Positions 33,381 through 42,480 of a DNA stretch of 64,000 nucleotides are shown here, piece by piece (position 1 is the stretch's first letter; the number at the start of each line of letters is the position of its first letter). The notes under the pieces are model-generated. The model worked only from the letters and a program-made list of their open reading frames with translations. It was not told the origin of the DNA and searched no databases. Source of the stretch: Demequina sp. TMPB413 (GTDB lineage: Bacteria; Actinomycetota; Actinomycetes; Actinomycetales; Demequinaceae); NCBI RefSeq assembly GCF_020447105.2, contig NZ_CP096184.1, positions 620,001-684,000 of the forward strand. Direction: 5' to 3'. The position numbers were made by a program, and so were the translations under genes.

Positions 33381-34160
33381 TTAGTCGCGACGGCTCGGCT
33401 CCCAGCCGCGGCGTGTAGCCCGGCTGCCGGTGGAGTGCGGCGTCTTGGTGCGGTAGACCACGTACGGCCTGACCACGTACTGCAGCGGCGCGCTCAGCAC
33501 GTGCACCAGTCGCGTGAAGGGCCACACGCTGAACAGCAGCAGGCCCGCCACCACGTGCAGCTGGAAGATGAGCGGCGCGGACGCCATGTGCTCCGGTTGC
33601 GGCTGGAACATGAGGATGGAGCGCGCCCACACGGACACGTCCTCGCGGTAGTTGTGGCCCTCGCCAAACAGCCCTGACGCGAACCACGAGGCGCTCACGC
33701 CCAGCACGATCGCGCTCGCCAGGAACACATACATGACCTTGTCGTTCGCGGTGGTGCGCTGGAACACCCGCGCGTTGCTGCGGCGCCGGTAGATCAGCAG
33801 GGCCATGCCGACGATGGTGGCGGTGCCGGCGACCAGGCTGAGGGGCATCGTCAACGAGTGATAGACGTCCTCCTTGACGCCCCACGCATCGGTCCACGAC
33901 TGGGGAATCAGCAGCCCCAAGAAGTGGCCGCCGATCACGGCGAGGGCGCCAAAGTGGAACAGCGGGCTCGCGATGCGCATGATGCGCGTCTCGTACAGCT
34001 GGCTCGAGCGCGTGGTCCAGCCAAACTTGTCGTAGCGGTAGCGCCAGATGAGACCCACCACCAGGGTCGCGGCGGTCACGTAGGGCAGGACGACCCAGAG
34101 GAGCAGGTTGGCGCTCGAGGGCGCGGATTCCTCGATGACGGTCATCGTGAGCGTGTTCAT
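33381..34160 (-). CDS. narI: Respiratory nitrate reductase gamma subunit
   Basis: A 259-residue membrane cytochrome b with five hydrophobic segments. Haem-ligand histidines are seen at about residues 69 and 79 (PLFHFGALAVIGGHFLG) and in the last helix pair (FQLHVVAGLLLF ... RLVH). It oxidises quinol and passes electrons to NarH. It overlaps narJ by 4 bp. Confidence 0.96.
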   Translation of the reverse strand: MNTLTMTVIEESAPSSANLLLWVVLPYVTAATLVVGLIWRYRYDKFGWTTRSSQLYETRIMRIASPLFHFGALAVIGGHFLGLLIPQSWTDAWGVKEDVYHSLTMPLSLVAGTATIVGMALLIYRRRSNARVFQRTTANDKVMYVFLASAIVLGVSASWFASGLFGEGHNYREDVSVWARSILMFQPQPEHMASAPLIFQLHVVAGLLLFSVWPFTRLVHVLSAPLQYVVRPYVVYRTKTPHSTGSRATRRGWEPSRRD

Positions 34161-34786
34161 CTGCGTCCTCCGATGTCGACCGACGCGGGGGCCGTGGGGA
34201 AGGGATCAAGCCCGACGGTCTCCACAGGTGGGCCGCTCTTGGCCAGGGCTGCCATGCGCTCCGCGATCTCGGGGGTCATGGCTGGCAGGGTGGCGAGCAC
34301 GGCGTCCAGCACGTGCACGTAGGGAGAGCCGAGCGCATTGAGTGCCTCGCGCAGCAGCCCAATGGCCACCCTGTGCTCCACCAGCAGCGCCTCACCCGTG
34401 AGGGTGTTGCCGATCGCGGCGAACTCGAGCACCACGGCCAGGTGGTCGGGCAGTTCCGCATCGCCCACGTCAAAGCCGCTCGCCAGGTACGCCTGCTTGA
34501 ACCGCACAATCGAGAAACCGCGGTTGCGCGTATCCCCGTCCGTCCAGAACGTCAGGTACGGGCACGCCTTGCGCTTCATGTCGAACGTGGCGACGTAGTC
34601 CTTCTGCGCGTCCAGCAGCGGCACCTCTTCGAGGTACGCCAAGAACTGGCGCAGCGCGGTGCGCACCTTGGAAGGCGACTCCTCGACCACCTGGGTGATC
34701 TCTGGCAACCGCTGGATCAAAGCGTCGTCCGGGTACCACAGCAGCCAGGAGGCGGCCAGGCGTGCGGCGGCGGTCGACTCACTCAT
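34157..34786 (-). CDS. narJ: Nitrate reductase molybdenum cofactor assembly chaperone
   Basis: A 209-residue all-helical TorD/NarJ-family chaperone (AASWLLWYPDDALIQRLPEI ... KRKACPYLTFWTDGDTRNRG). It holds apo-NarG during cofactor insertion and is not part of the final enzyme. It overlaps narH by 8 bp and narI by 4 bp. Confidence 0.95.
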   Translation of the reverse strand: MSESTAAARLAASWLLWYPDDALIQRLPEITQVVEESPSKVRTALRQFLAYLEEVPLLDAQKDYVATFDMKRKACPYLTFWTDGDTRNRGFSIVRFKQAYLASGFDVGDAELPDHLAVVLEFAAIGNTLTGEALLVEHRVAIGLLREALNALGSPYVHVLDAVLATLPAMTPEIAERMAALAKSGPPVETVGLDPFPTAPASVDIGGRR

Positions 34787-36440
34787 CGCGGGCCCTCACC
34801 TTCGGGATTCCGAGGGGCACTCCCGTGCCGTTCCAGTGGGGCAGGTTGAGATCGGGCGACAAGGGCGCCGAGGGATCGGAACGCAAATGGTCCTTGCCCT
34901 TGAGGGCGTGGAAGCTCTCTGCCGCGACCGGTTGAGGGCGCGGGCTGTTTGCCGTGGGGGCGCCGCCGGGGAACTGGCCCACGCCGCCCACTCCGTCGAG
35001 CGAGCACGCCAGATCCTCCAGTTCCTTGCCCACCTCGGCGTGCGCGGCGGGGATCACGTAGCGGTCCTCGTACTTGGCGATCGCGAGCAGCCGGTAGAGC
35101 TCGAGGATCGACTCCTCCGACAGCCCCACTCGCGCCGGCAGTTCCGGTCGCAACGCATTGCCCACGTTCTTGTCGCGCATGTACGAACGCATCACCGACA
35201 GCGTGTCGAGTGAGCGCAGTACGGGCTTGGGATCGCCTGCCGTGAACAGCTCAGCCAGGTACTCGACGGGAATGCGCAGCGAGCGCAAGGCGCCGAACAG
35301 GTTGTCGGCGTCCTCGGCGTCGTGCCCCGTCTCGCGCAGCGCGTCCACGATGGGCGAGAGCGGCGGGATGTACCAGACCATCGGCATCGTCCGGTATTCG
35401 GGGTGAAGCGGAAGCGCCACCCTGAACTCCTTCGCAAGCCGGTAGACGGGGGAGCGGCGTGCCGCCTCCATCCAGTCGTCGGGGATGCCGTCGCGCTTGG
35501 CGGCCGCCTGCACCTCGGGGTCGTGGGGGTCAAGGATGAGGTCCAGTTGCGCCTCGTAGAGGTCCTGCTCATTGGGCGTGGCCGCGGCCTCGGTGACCTT
35601 GTCGGCGTCGTACAGGAACAGGCCCAAGTACCGCAGCCGCCCTACGCACGTCTCGGAACACACCGTCGGCTGGCCTGCCTCGATGCGCGGGTAGCACATC
35701 GTGCATTTCTCGGCCTTGCCGGTCGCGTGGTTGAAGAACACCTTCTTGTAGGGGCAGCCGGTGACGCACATGCGCCAGCCCCTGCACTGGTCTTGGTCAA
35801 CCAGCACGATGCCGTCCTCTGCCCGCTTGTACATCGCGCCTGACGGGCAGGCGGCAACGCACGACGGGTTGAGGCAGTGTTCGCAAATGCGCGGCAGGTA
35901 GAACATGAACGCCTGCTCGAACTCAAAGCTGACGCGGTCCGTCACATCGGACTTGATCTTCTTGACGATCGGGTCCATGTGGCCGTGCTCAGGTGCGCCG
36001 CCAAGGTCGTCGTCCCAGTTGGCCGACCATTCGATCTTCATGGGCTTGCCCGTGATGGTCGAGCGCGGCTGGGCGACGGGGCTGTGCTCCTGCAACGGCG
36101 CGGACAGGAGGTTGTCGTAGTCGTACGTCCACGGCTCGTAGTAGTCGCTCACGTCCGGCAGGTTGGGGTTGCTGAAGATGCTCGCGAGGCGCTTGAGCCG
36201 CCCACCCGAGCGCAACTTGAGCTTGCCGCGCTTGTTGAGCACCCAGCCGCCCTTCCAGCGTTCTTGGTCCTGGTAGGTGCGCGGATAGCCCTGGCCAGGC
36301 CTGGTCTCCACGTTGTTGAACCACGCGTACTCCATGCCGTCGCGGTTGGTCCACGCCTGCTTGCACGTCACCGAGCACGTGTGGCAGCCGATGCATTTGT
36401 CGAGGTTCATCACCATGCCGACTTGGGCCATGACCTTCAT
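34779..36440 (-). CDS. narH: Respiratory nitrate reductase beta subunit
   Basis: A 553-residue iron-sulfur protein from ATG 36440. The four cysteine groups are CIGCHTCSVTC, CEHCLNPSCVAACP, CRGWRMCVTGCP and CTMCYPRIEAG...CSETC. Tryptophan replaces one cysteine in the third group, the normal [3Fe-4S] arrangement. It transfers electrons from NarI haems to NarG. The start overlaps the narG stop by 4 bp. Confidence 0.97.
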   Translation of the reverse strand: MKVMAQVGMVMNLDKCIGCHTCSVTCKQAWTNRDGMEYAWFNNVETRPGQGYPRTYQDQERWKGGWVLNKRGKLKLRSGGRLKRLASIFSNPNLPDVSDYYEPWTYDYDNLLSAPLQEHSPVAQPRSTITGKPMKIEWSANWDDDLGGAPEHGHMDPIVKKIKSDVTDRVSFEFEQAFMFYLPRICEHCLNPSCVAACPSGAMYKRAEDGIVLVDQDQCRGWRMCVTGCPYKKVFFNHATGKAEKCTMCYPRIEAGQPTVCSETCVGRLRYLGLFLYDADKVTEAAATPNEQDLYEAQLDLILDPHDPEVQAAAKRDGIPDDWMEAARRSPVYRLAKEFRVALPLHPEYRTMPMVWYIPPLSPIVDALRETGHDAEDADNLFGALRSLRIPVEYLAELFTAGDPKPVLRSLDTLSVMRSYMRDKNVGNALRPELPARVGLSEESILELYRLLAIAKYEDRYVIPAAHAEVGKELEDLACSLDGVGGVGQFPGGAPTANSPRPQPVAAESFHALKGKDHLRSDPSAPLSPDLNLPHWNGTGVPLGIPKVRARDE

Positions 36441-39400
36441 GAGTACCTCACCTCCTGCGAGCGCCTGCGTATCACGGTGACCTCGTCTCGCTGGTTGCCC
36501 GTGGGGCCCAGGTAGTTGAAGGCGAAGGAGAGCTGGCCGTAGCCGCCCACCAAGTGCGTCGGCTTGATCATGAGGCGGGTGAGCGAGTTGTGAATGCCCC
36601 CTCGCTTGCCCGACTCCTCCGCGATGGGGACATCCACCAGGCGGTCCTTGGCGTGGTACATGTACACCGTTCCTGCGGGCATGCGGTGCGACACGATCGC
36701 GCGCGCCACCACCACCCCGTTGCGGTTGTACGCCTCGATCCACTCGTTGTCCTTGACGCCAATCGTCTCGGCGTCCTCCACGCTCATCCAGATGTCGGGC
36801 CCGCCGCGCGACAGCGACAGCATGTACTGGTTGTCCTGGTAATTCGAGTGGATCGACCACTTGGAGTGGGGGGTCAGGTAGCGCACGGTCACTTCCCGGC
36901 CGACGCCGGTTTGCTGATCGCCGAAGATGCGGTGCATGTTGAGCGGCGGGCGGTACGTGGGCAGGTTCTCGCCTAGTTCCGTCATCCAGTCGTGGTCGAG
37001 GAAGAAGTGCTGACGTCCCGTGAGGGTGTGCCACGGCTTGAGCCGCTCCACGTTGATCGCAAACGCGGTGTAGCGGCGCCCGCCGTGCTCGCTGCCGGAC
37101 CACTCTGGGCTGGTGATGACGGGCACCGGCCGCGCTTGCGTGTCAGCAAACGTGATGCGGCTGCCCTCGTGATCCTCCGCGAGGTCCGCGAGCCGCTGGC
37201 CGGTGCGCTTCTCGAGGTCCCTGAAGCCCTCGACGGATACGCGCCCGTTGGTGGTGCCCGACAGCGCGAGGATGGTCTCGCACGCATGCACCGCTGTGAC
37301 CAGGGACGGACGCCCGGCCGCCGGGCCATTGGGGATGACGCCGTTCACACTCGCGAGCAGCTCCACCTCCTTGGCGGGGTTGACCGCCACGCCTTTGGTG
37401 TTGGTGCCCAGCTTCTCGACCAGCGGGCCGAGCGCCGACATCTTGTCAGCGAACTGCGAGTAGTCCCGCTCGACCAGCACAAACTTGGGCGCGGTCTTGC
37501 CGGGGATCAGGTCTGTCTCGCCCGTCTTCCAATCGCCGACGATGCCGCTGGGTAGCGCCATAGCGTCGGCCGTGTCGTGGAGCAAGGGCACGGCCACCAG
37601 GTCGGTGCGCTTGCCCAGGTGACCGATCGACAGGTCCGTGACCGAGCGCGCGAGTTCCTGGAACGTGTCGTAGTCGCTCTTGGTCTCCCACGGCGGGTTG
37701 ATGGCAGGGGTGAAGGCGTGCACGAACGGGTGCATGTCCGTGCTCGACAGGTCGTGCTTCTCATACCAGGTGGCTGCCGGGAAGACGATGTCTGAGTACA
37801 GGCCGGTGGACGTCATGCGGTAGTCCATGCTGACCAGCAGGTCGAGCTTGCCGTGGCCGGCCTCGCGCCACGTCACGTCGCGCGGGCGAGAGCCCTCTGG
37901 CGACTCCTCTGCCCTGACGGAGCTGTCCGCACCCAGCAGGTGCTTCAAGAAGAACTCGTTGCCCTTGGAAGACGAGCCGATGAGGTTGGCGCGCCACACG
38001 GTGAGCACGCGCGGCCAGTTCTGCTCCGCCTCCGGGTCCTCGACGGCGAAGTTGACGTCGCCCGACAGCAGGCGTTCCTTCATGTACTCGCCGGGGCTCT
38101 TTCCCGAGGCCACGATCGCGTCGCCCAGGTCGAGGCTGCTGCGGTCGAAGGTGGGGTAGGACGGCATCCAGCCGGAACGCGCCGACTGCGCGATCGCGTC
38201 GATCGACTTGAGCCCCTTGAACGTGCCCTCGCCGAGCGGGGACGCGAGGGCCTCCGGACCCATGCCGTCGTAGCGCCACTGGCCGGTGTTGACGTACCAG
38301 AACGCGGTGCCGATCATCTGGCGCGGTGGCCGCATCCAGTCGAGCCCGAACGCAAGGGTTGCCCAGCCGGTGACGGGTCGGCACTTTTCTTGACCCACGT
38401 AGTGCGCCCAGCCGCCGCCGTTGACGCCTTGGCAACCGGTCAGCGTGATGAGGGCGAGGAACGTGCGGTAGGTCTCGTCCGAGTGGAACCAGTGGTTGGT
38501 GCCGGCGCCCAGGATGATCATCGAGCGGCCGCCAGAGTCCTCGGCGTTTTGCGCGAACTCGCGGCCGATGCGCTCGGCCATGGCCGCTGGCACCCCGGTG
38601 ATCTCTTCTTGCCACGCGGGCGTGTACGGCGTCGGGTCGTCGTAGCCAGTGGGCCAGTCGCCCGGCAGGCCTTCGCGGCCCACTCCGTACTGGGCGAGCA
38701 TGAGGTCGAACACCGTGGTGACCAGGCGCTCGCCGTGGACGGTGTTGAGCCGCCCTGCCGGGACGCCGCGCGTGTGCACGCCGCCGCCCTCGTTGTCCTC
38801 TTGACCGAGATCGAACCGGGGCAGCAGCAGCTCTGCGACCTCGGTGTCGCTCGCCTCGAACAGCGACAGCGCAGGCTCGACGCCCTCGAGGTCGAGGTTC
38901 CACTTGCCGACGCCCTCCTCGCCAAAGCGGTGGCCGAGCGAGCCGTTCGGCACGTGGGGAGCGCCGGTGGCCGAGTCGATCAGCACGGTCTTGAACTGCG
39001 CGTTCTCGCTGGTATCTCCCAGGTCGGAGGCCGTGACGAACTTGTCAGGGACCCACGCGCCTTCCTTCTCCTTGAGGCTCACCAGGAACGGCAGGTCGCT
39101 GTACTTCTTGACGTACTCGACAAAGCGCGGCACCTGGCGCTCGATGAAGAACTCCTTGAGCACCACGTGGCCCATGGCCATGGCGAGCGCGCCGTCGGTG
39201 CCGGGGTGAGGGCTCATCCACTCGTCGGCAAACTTGGTGTTGTCCGCGTAGTCGGGCGAGACGGTGACGACCTTTTGGCCGCGGTAGCGCGCCTCCGCCA
39301 TGAAGTGCGCGTCCGGCGTGCGGGTGACCGGCACGTTGGCGCCCCACATGATGAGGTAGGAGGCGTTCCACCAGTCGGCCGATTCGGGCACGTCTGTCTG

Positions 39401-40135
39401 GTCGCCGAACACCTGTGGCGAGGCGACGGGAAGGTCCGCGTACCAGTCGTAGAAGCTGAGCATCGAGCCGCCGAGCATGCTGATGAAGCGGCCGCCAGCC
39501 GCGTGGGAGGCCATCGACATCGCGGGGATGGGGGAGAAGCCAAACACGCGGTCCGGCCCATGCTCCTTGATGGTGTGCACATGGGCCGCCGCCACGATCT
39601 CCTTGGCCTCGTCCCACGAGGCGCGCACCAGTCCGCCCTTGCCGCGGGCACGGTGGTAGCGCTGGCGCGTCTCGGGGTCGCTCACCACTGCCTTCCACGC
39701 GTCCACGGGGTCGGGGTGTTCACGCTTGGCGGCGCGGTAGGCCTCGAGCAGCACGCCGCGGATGTAGGGGTAGCGCACGCGCGTGGGGGAGTAGGTGTAC
39801 CAGGAGAAGGCCGCGCCGCGGGGGCAGCCGCGCGGTTCGTACTCGGGGCTGTCGGCACCCACGGAGGGGTAGTCCGTCTGCTGGGTCTCCCACGTGATCA
39901 CGCCGTCCTTGACGTAGACCTTCCACGAGCACGAACCGGTGCAGTTCACGCCGTGAGTGCTGCGCACGATCTTGTCGTGGCTCCAGCGGTCGCGATAGAA
40001 CGCGTCGGCATCGCGCCCGCCTTCGCGGGTCACTGTGCGGAGGTCGTCGGAGACCTTGCCTGGCGTGAAGAAGCGGCCCGCGTTGACCAGGAAGCTCCCG
40101 GCAATGCCGCTGGTGCGGTCTGACGTCGTTGTCAT
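36437..40135 (-). CDS. narG: Respiratory nitrate reductase alpha subunit
   Basis: A 1232-residue molybdoenzyme of normal NarG length. The N-terminal HGVNCTGSCSWKVYVKDG, followed by RGCPRGAAFSWY, supplies the His/Cys ligands of the FS0 cluster. The rest is the bis-MGD-binding fold. No twin-arginine signal is present, so the active site faces the cytoplasm and nitrate import is needed; two NarK genes lie divergently. It begins 7 bases after the SufR-like regulator gene, so the regulator is transcribed with it. Confidence 0.98.
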   Translation of the reverse strand: MTTTSDRTSGIAGSFLVNAGRFFTPGKVSDDLRTVTREGGRDADAFYRDRWSHDKIVRSTHGVNCTGSCSWKVYVKDGVITWETQQTDYPSVGADSPEYEPRGCPRGAAFSWYTYSPTRVRYPYIRGVLLEAYRAAKREHPDPVDAWKAVVSDPETRQRYHRARGKGGLVRASWDEAKEIVAAAHVHTIKEHGPDRVFGFSPIPAMSMASHAAGGRFISMLGGSMLSFYDWYADLPVASPQVFGDQTDVPESADWWNASYLIMWGANVPVTRTPDAHFMAEARYRGQKVVTVSPDYADNTKFADEWMSPHPGTDGALAMAMGHVVLKEFFIERQVPRFVEYVKKYSDLPFLVSLKEKEGAWVPDKFVTASDLGDTSENAQFKTVLIDSATGAPHVPNGSLGHRFGEEGVGKWNLDLEGVEPALSLFEASDTEVAELLLPRFDLGQEDNEGGGVHTRGVPAGRLNTVHGERLVTTVFDLMLAQYGVGREGLPGDWPTGYDDPTPYTPAWQEEITGVPAAMAERIGREFAQNAEDSGGRSMIILGAGTNHWFHSDETYRTFLALITLTGCQGVNGGGWAHYVGQEKCRPVTGWATLAFGLDWMRPPRQMIGTAFWYVNTGQWRYDGMGPEALASPLGEGTFKGLKSIDAIAQSARSGWMPSYPTFDRSSLDLGDAIVASGKSPGEYMKERLLSGDVNFAVEDPEAEQNWPRVLTVWRANLIGSSSKGNEFFLKHLLGADSSVRAEESPEGSRPRDVTWREAGHGKLDLLVSMDYRMTSTGLYSDIVFPAATWYEKHDLSSTDMHPFVHAFTPAINPPWETKSDYDTFQELARSVTDLSIGHLGKRTDLVAVPLLHDTADAMALPSGIVGDWKTGETDLIPGKTAPKFVLVERDYSQFADKMSALGPLVEKLGTNTKGVAVNPAKEVELLASVNGVIPNGPAAGRPSLVTAVHACETILALSGTTNGRVSVEGFRDLEKRTGQRLADLAEDHEGSRITFADTQARPVPVITSPEWSGSEHGGRRYTAFAINVERLKPWHTLTGRQHFFLDHDWMTELGENLPTYRPPLNMHRIFGDQQTGVGREVTVRYLTPHSKWSIHSNYQDNQYMLSLSRGGPDIWMSVEDAETIGVKDNEWIEAYNRNGVVVARAIVSHRMPAGTVYMYHAKDRLVDVPIAEESGKRGGIHNSLTRLMIKPTHLVGGYGQLSFAFNYLGPTGNQRDEVTVIRRRSQEVRYS

Positions 40136-40142
40136 GGGGTTC

Positions 40143-40958
40143 CTATTCGGTGGGGGACGCAGCCGGTTCGGAAGCTACGGGGGCAGAGGCCGCCACGAGG
40201 CGCGGGGTGTGGGGACTGAGATATTCGCCGTACGCCTTGGGGTCGATGGTACGTGCGGGAGTCTGATCCGGCCTGGTGAGTCGAGCCCGGCACAGGGTAG
40301 GGCGCACCCACACATCCATCGCCTCAACCTCGACCTCTTGACCGGAGGCACTGAGCACGGTCGAGAGCAGTTCGGTGTGGATCGCACAGATGATCGGGTG
40401 CTCGTCCACCAACTCGGCGAAGGGGCAGGCGCCGATGGTGATGGAATCCTTGAGCGGCGAGGCCTCGGCGGTAAAGCCCACGGCGTGGAGGGACTCGACC
40501 GCGTGATCGACGGCCTCGTCTGCGCTGCTCGCGACAGGCTGGGGCTCCAGTGACTGCGCCCACCTCTCGGCCGTGCGGCGCGCAAGGGACGGCGCATTGG
40601 CAACGCCAAGGGACTCGCTCAACACCCTGGATAGTTCGTCGTAAGGCGCCCGAGCGTCGGCCGTTGCCTTGAACGCGAGCGGCGGGCGGCCCCTGCCGTG
40701 CGGCTTGCCCTGGATGCGCTCGACGTGACCGGCGGCGACCAGCACGTCGAGGTGCGCGCGCACAGTATTCGCGTGGAGTCCCGACTTCGCGGCAAGTTCC
40801 TCGATGCTGAAGTCGCGCTGCTCCGTCTGGAGCATTGCGAGCAGGTGGGCGCGCGACCCGGTGGTCTTGCCGATGCCGGCAGGCGTGTGCTCGCCGTCGC
40901 CGAGCGTGCCGATGGCCTGGAGCGCTTCGCTCACCGCTTGTTCGAGGCCTGGCTTCAT
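40143..40958 (-). CDS. SufR-like helix-turn-helix regulator heading the nar operon
   Basis: A 271-residue protein with a winged helix at about residues 45-100 (FSIEELAAKSGLHANTVRAHLDVLVAAGHVERIQG, then GRGRPPLAF). The C-terminal cysteine set is C178-P-F ... C191-x2-H194 ... C223, the same pattern as the regulator at 23.3 kb. In SufR such cysteines hold an oxygen- or NO-sensitive [4Fe-4S] cluster. It lies only 7 bases ahead of narG and divergent from narK, so control of both directions from the shared intergenic region is likely. Confidence 0.8.
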   Translation of the reverse strand: MKPGLEQAVSEALQAIGTLGDGEHTPAGIGKTTGSRAHLLAMLQTEQRDFSIEELAAKSGLHANTVRAHLDVLVAAGHVERIQGKPHGRGRPPLAFKATADARAPYDELSRVLSESLGVANAPSLARRTAERWAQSLEPQPVASSADEAVDHAVESLHAVGFTAEASPLKDSITIGACPFAELVDEHPIICAIHTELLSTVLSASGQEVEVEAMDVWVRPTLCRARLTRPDQTPARTIDPKAYGEYLSPHTPRLVAASAPVASEPAASPTE

Positions 40959-41082
40959 GAGCCTTTTCTACCACAGTCAGCACCTGTGAGGTAATAAACA
41001 CGGAAGATATTGCGCATTGTTAAAAAATGAGTACTGTGTGGACCAAGAGAGCAACGACGCTGGCAATGAGGGAGGCACCACC
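40959..41082. promoter_or_regulatory. Divergent promoter region between nar operon and narK genes
   Basis: A locally AT-rich stretch (40985-41035) in a GC-rich region. A TTGCGC (41010-41015) and TACTGT (41032-41037) pair spaced by 16 bases could be the narK promoter. Transcription from there would exclude the TTG codon at 41017 as the narK start. No convincing FNR- or NarL-type consensus was found. Confidence 0.45.
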
Positions 41083-42480
41083 GTGGGTCCAGACGCTGAG
41101 GCGACCGAGCGCGGCCGAGGCGCGGTCTTGACCGTGTCCACCATCGGTTTCACGCTGATGTTCGCCGTCTGGCTGATGTTCGGGGTGCTCGGCATCAAGA
41201 TCAGGGACGAGTTCGGATTGAGCGACGTCCAGCTCTCGTGGATCACCGCCGTTGCCGTCTTGAACGGCTCGATCTGGCGGCTCCCTGCAGGAATCGCCGC
41301 CGACCGGTGGGGCGGACGCAAGGTCTTCGTCGTCATGCTGGCCTTCACCGCGATTCCCGCGTACCTGGTCTCCACGGCCACGTCCTACGGAGTGCTGCTG
41401 GTCTATGCGTTCCTCGTGGGCTTCGCCGGGAACGCGTTCAGCGCCGGCATCGCGTGGGTGAGCGCGTGGTGGCCCCAGAACCGAAAGGGCATGGCGCTCG
41501 GAGTCTTCGGTGCTGGCAACGTCGGCGCCTCTGTCACCAAGTTCATTGGCCCCGCCATGATCGCTGCCGTGCCGGCTGGGGGCCTGCTGTTCGGCATCAT
41601 CCCTGGTGGTTGGCGCTCAGTTCCGGTGGTGTACGCGATCCTGCTGGTCCTCATGGCCATCGTCACGTGGATCGGCACCCCGCGCCACGACCACACTCCA
41701 GGCAAGGGACGCTCCATCAAGGAGCTGCTCGCGCCGCTCAAGCACGCCCGCGCCTGGCGCTTCAGCCTGTACTACGCCGTCGTCTTTGGCGCCTACGTGG
41801 CGCTCGCGGCCTGGCTGCCCAAGTACTACGTGGACGTCTACAACGTGCCGCTGGGCAAGGCCGCGCTGCTGACCGCACTGTTCATCTTCCCCGCCTCGCT
41901 GTTGCGGCCCGTGGGCGGATGGCTGTCCGACACCCTCGGAGCGCGCCGAGTCATGTACGCGACGTTCGGCACGATGCTTCTGGCCACAGGGGTGCTGATG
42001 ATGCCGTACGGCCACATCGTGGTGCTCGACGGCGAAGGCGCCGCCAACGAGGTGCTCCCGTGGCACGTCGGCGTCGTGCTGTTCACGGTGTTGGTCTTTG
42101 TCATCGGCTGCGCGATGGGCATCGGCAAAGCCGCCGTGTACAAGCACATCCCCGAATACTTCCCGCACGACGTTGGCGCGGTGGGCGGCCTCGTCGGTTC
42201 CCTCGGCGCGCTGGGCGGGTTTTTCCTGCCGCCCCTGTTCGCCTACACGACCAGTTGGACGGGGCTTCCTCAGTCCACCTTCTTCGTGTTGTTTGCCCTG
42301 ACCCTTGTCGCGGCCATCTGGATGCACGTCACGGTGGTCAACCTTCTTCACACGGCAAGCCCAGCCCTCACCCACAAGTTTGAGCACGATCAGCGCACCA
42401 CCACCACAGACGGCGAGGAGGCTGTGCCCGATGTCCCCCGGGCACCAGCCTCCCTGCAACAGGCGGGAGCCACACCATGA
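41083..42480 (+). CDS. narK: NarK-type nitrate/nitrite MFS transporter
   Basis: A 465-residue, 12-helix major facilitator protein. GTG 41083 is preferred because GGGAGG lies seven bases upstream; in-frame starts at 41017 or 41038 would add a charged tail. Seen are IKIRDEFGLSDVQLSWITAVAVLNGSIWRLPAGIAADRWGG and the glycine-rich GFAGNAFSAGIAWVSAWW signature of the NNP family. It supplies nitrate to cytoplasmic NarG and NasC. It overlaps the second NarK gene by 4 bp. Confidence 0.93.
   Translation: MGPDAEATERGRGAVLTVSTIGFTLMFAVWLMFGVLGIKIRDEFGLSDVQLSWITAVAVLNGSIWRLPAGIAADRWGGRKVFVVMLAFTAIPAYLVSTATSYGVLLVYAFLVGFAGNAFSAGIAWVSAWWPQNRKGMALGVFGAGNVGASVTKFIGPAMIAAVPAGGLLFGIIPGGWRSVPVVYAILLVLMAIVTWIGTPRHDHTPGKGRSIKELLAPLKHARAWRFSLYYAVVFGAYVALAAWLPKYYVDVYNVPLGKAALLTALFIFPASLLRPVGGWLSDTLGARRVMYATFGTMLLATGVLMMPYGHIVVLDGEGAANEVLPWHVGVVLFTVLVFVIGCAMGIGKAAVYKHIPEYFPHDVGAVGGLVGSLGALGGFFLPPLFAYTTSWTGLPQSTFFVLFALTLVAAIWMHVTVVNLLHTASPALTHKFEHDQRTTTTDGEEAVPDVPRAPASLQQAGATP

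Noticed and set aside
23259-41082. Common DNA motif under both SufR-like regulators
   Set aside because: Only a weak GAGG-x-TAA similarity was found, which is within chance for regions this short.
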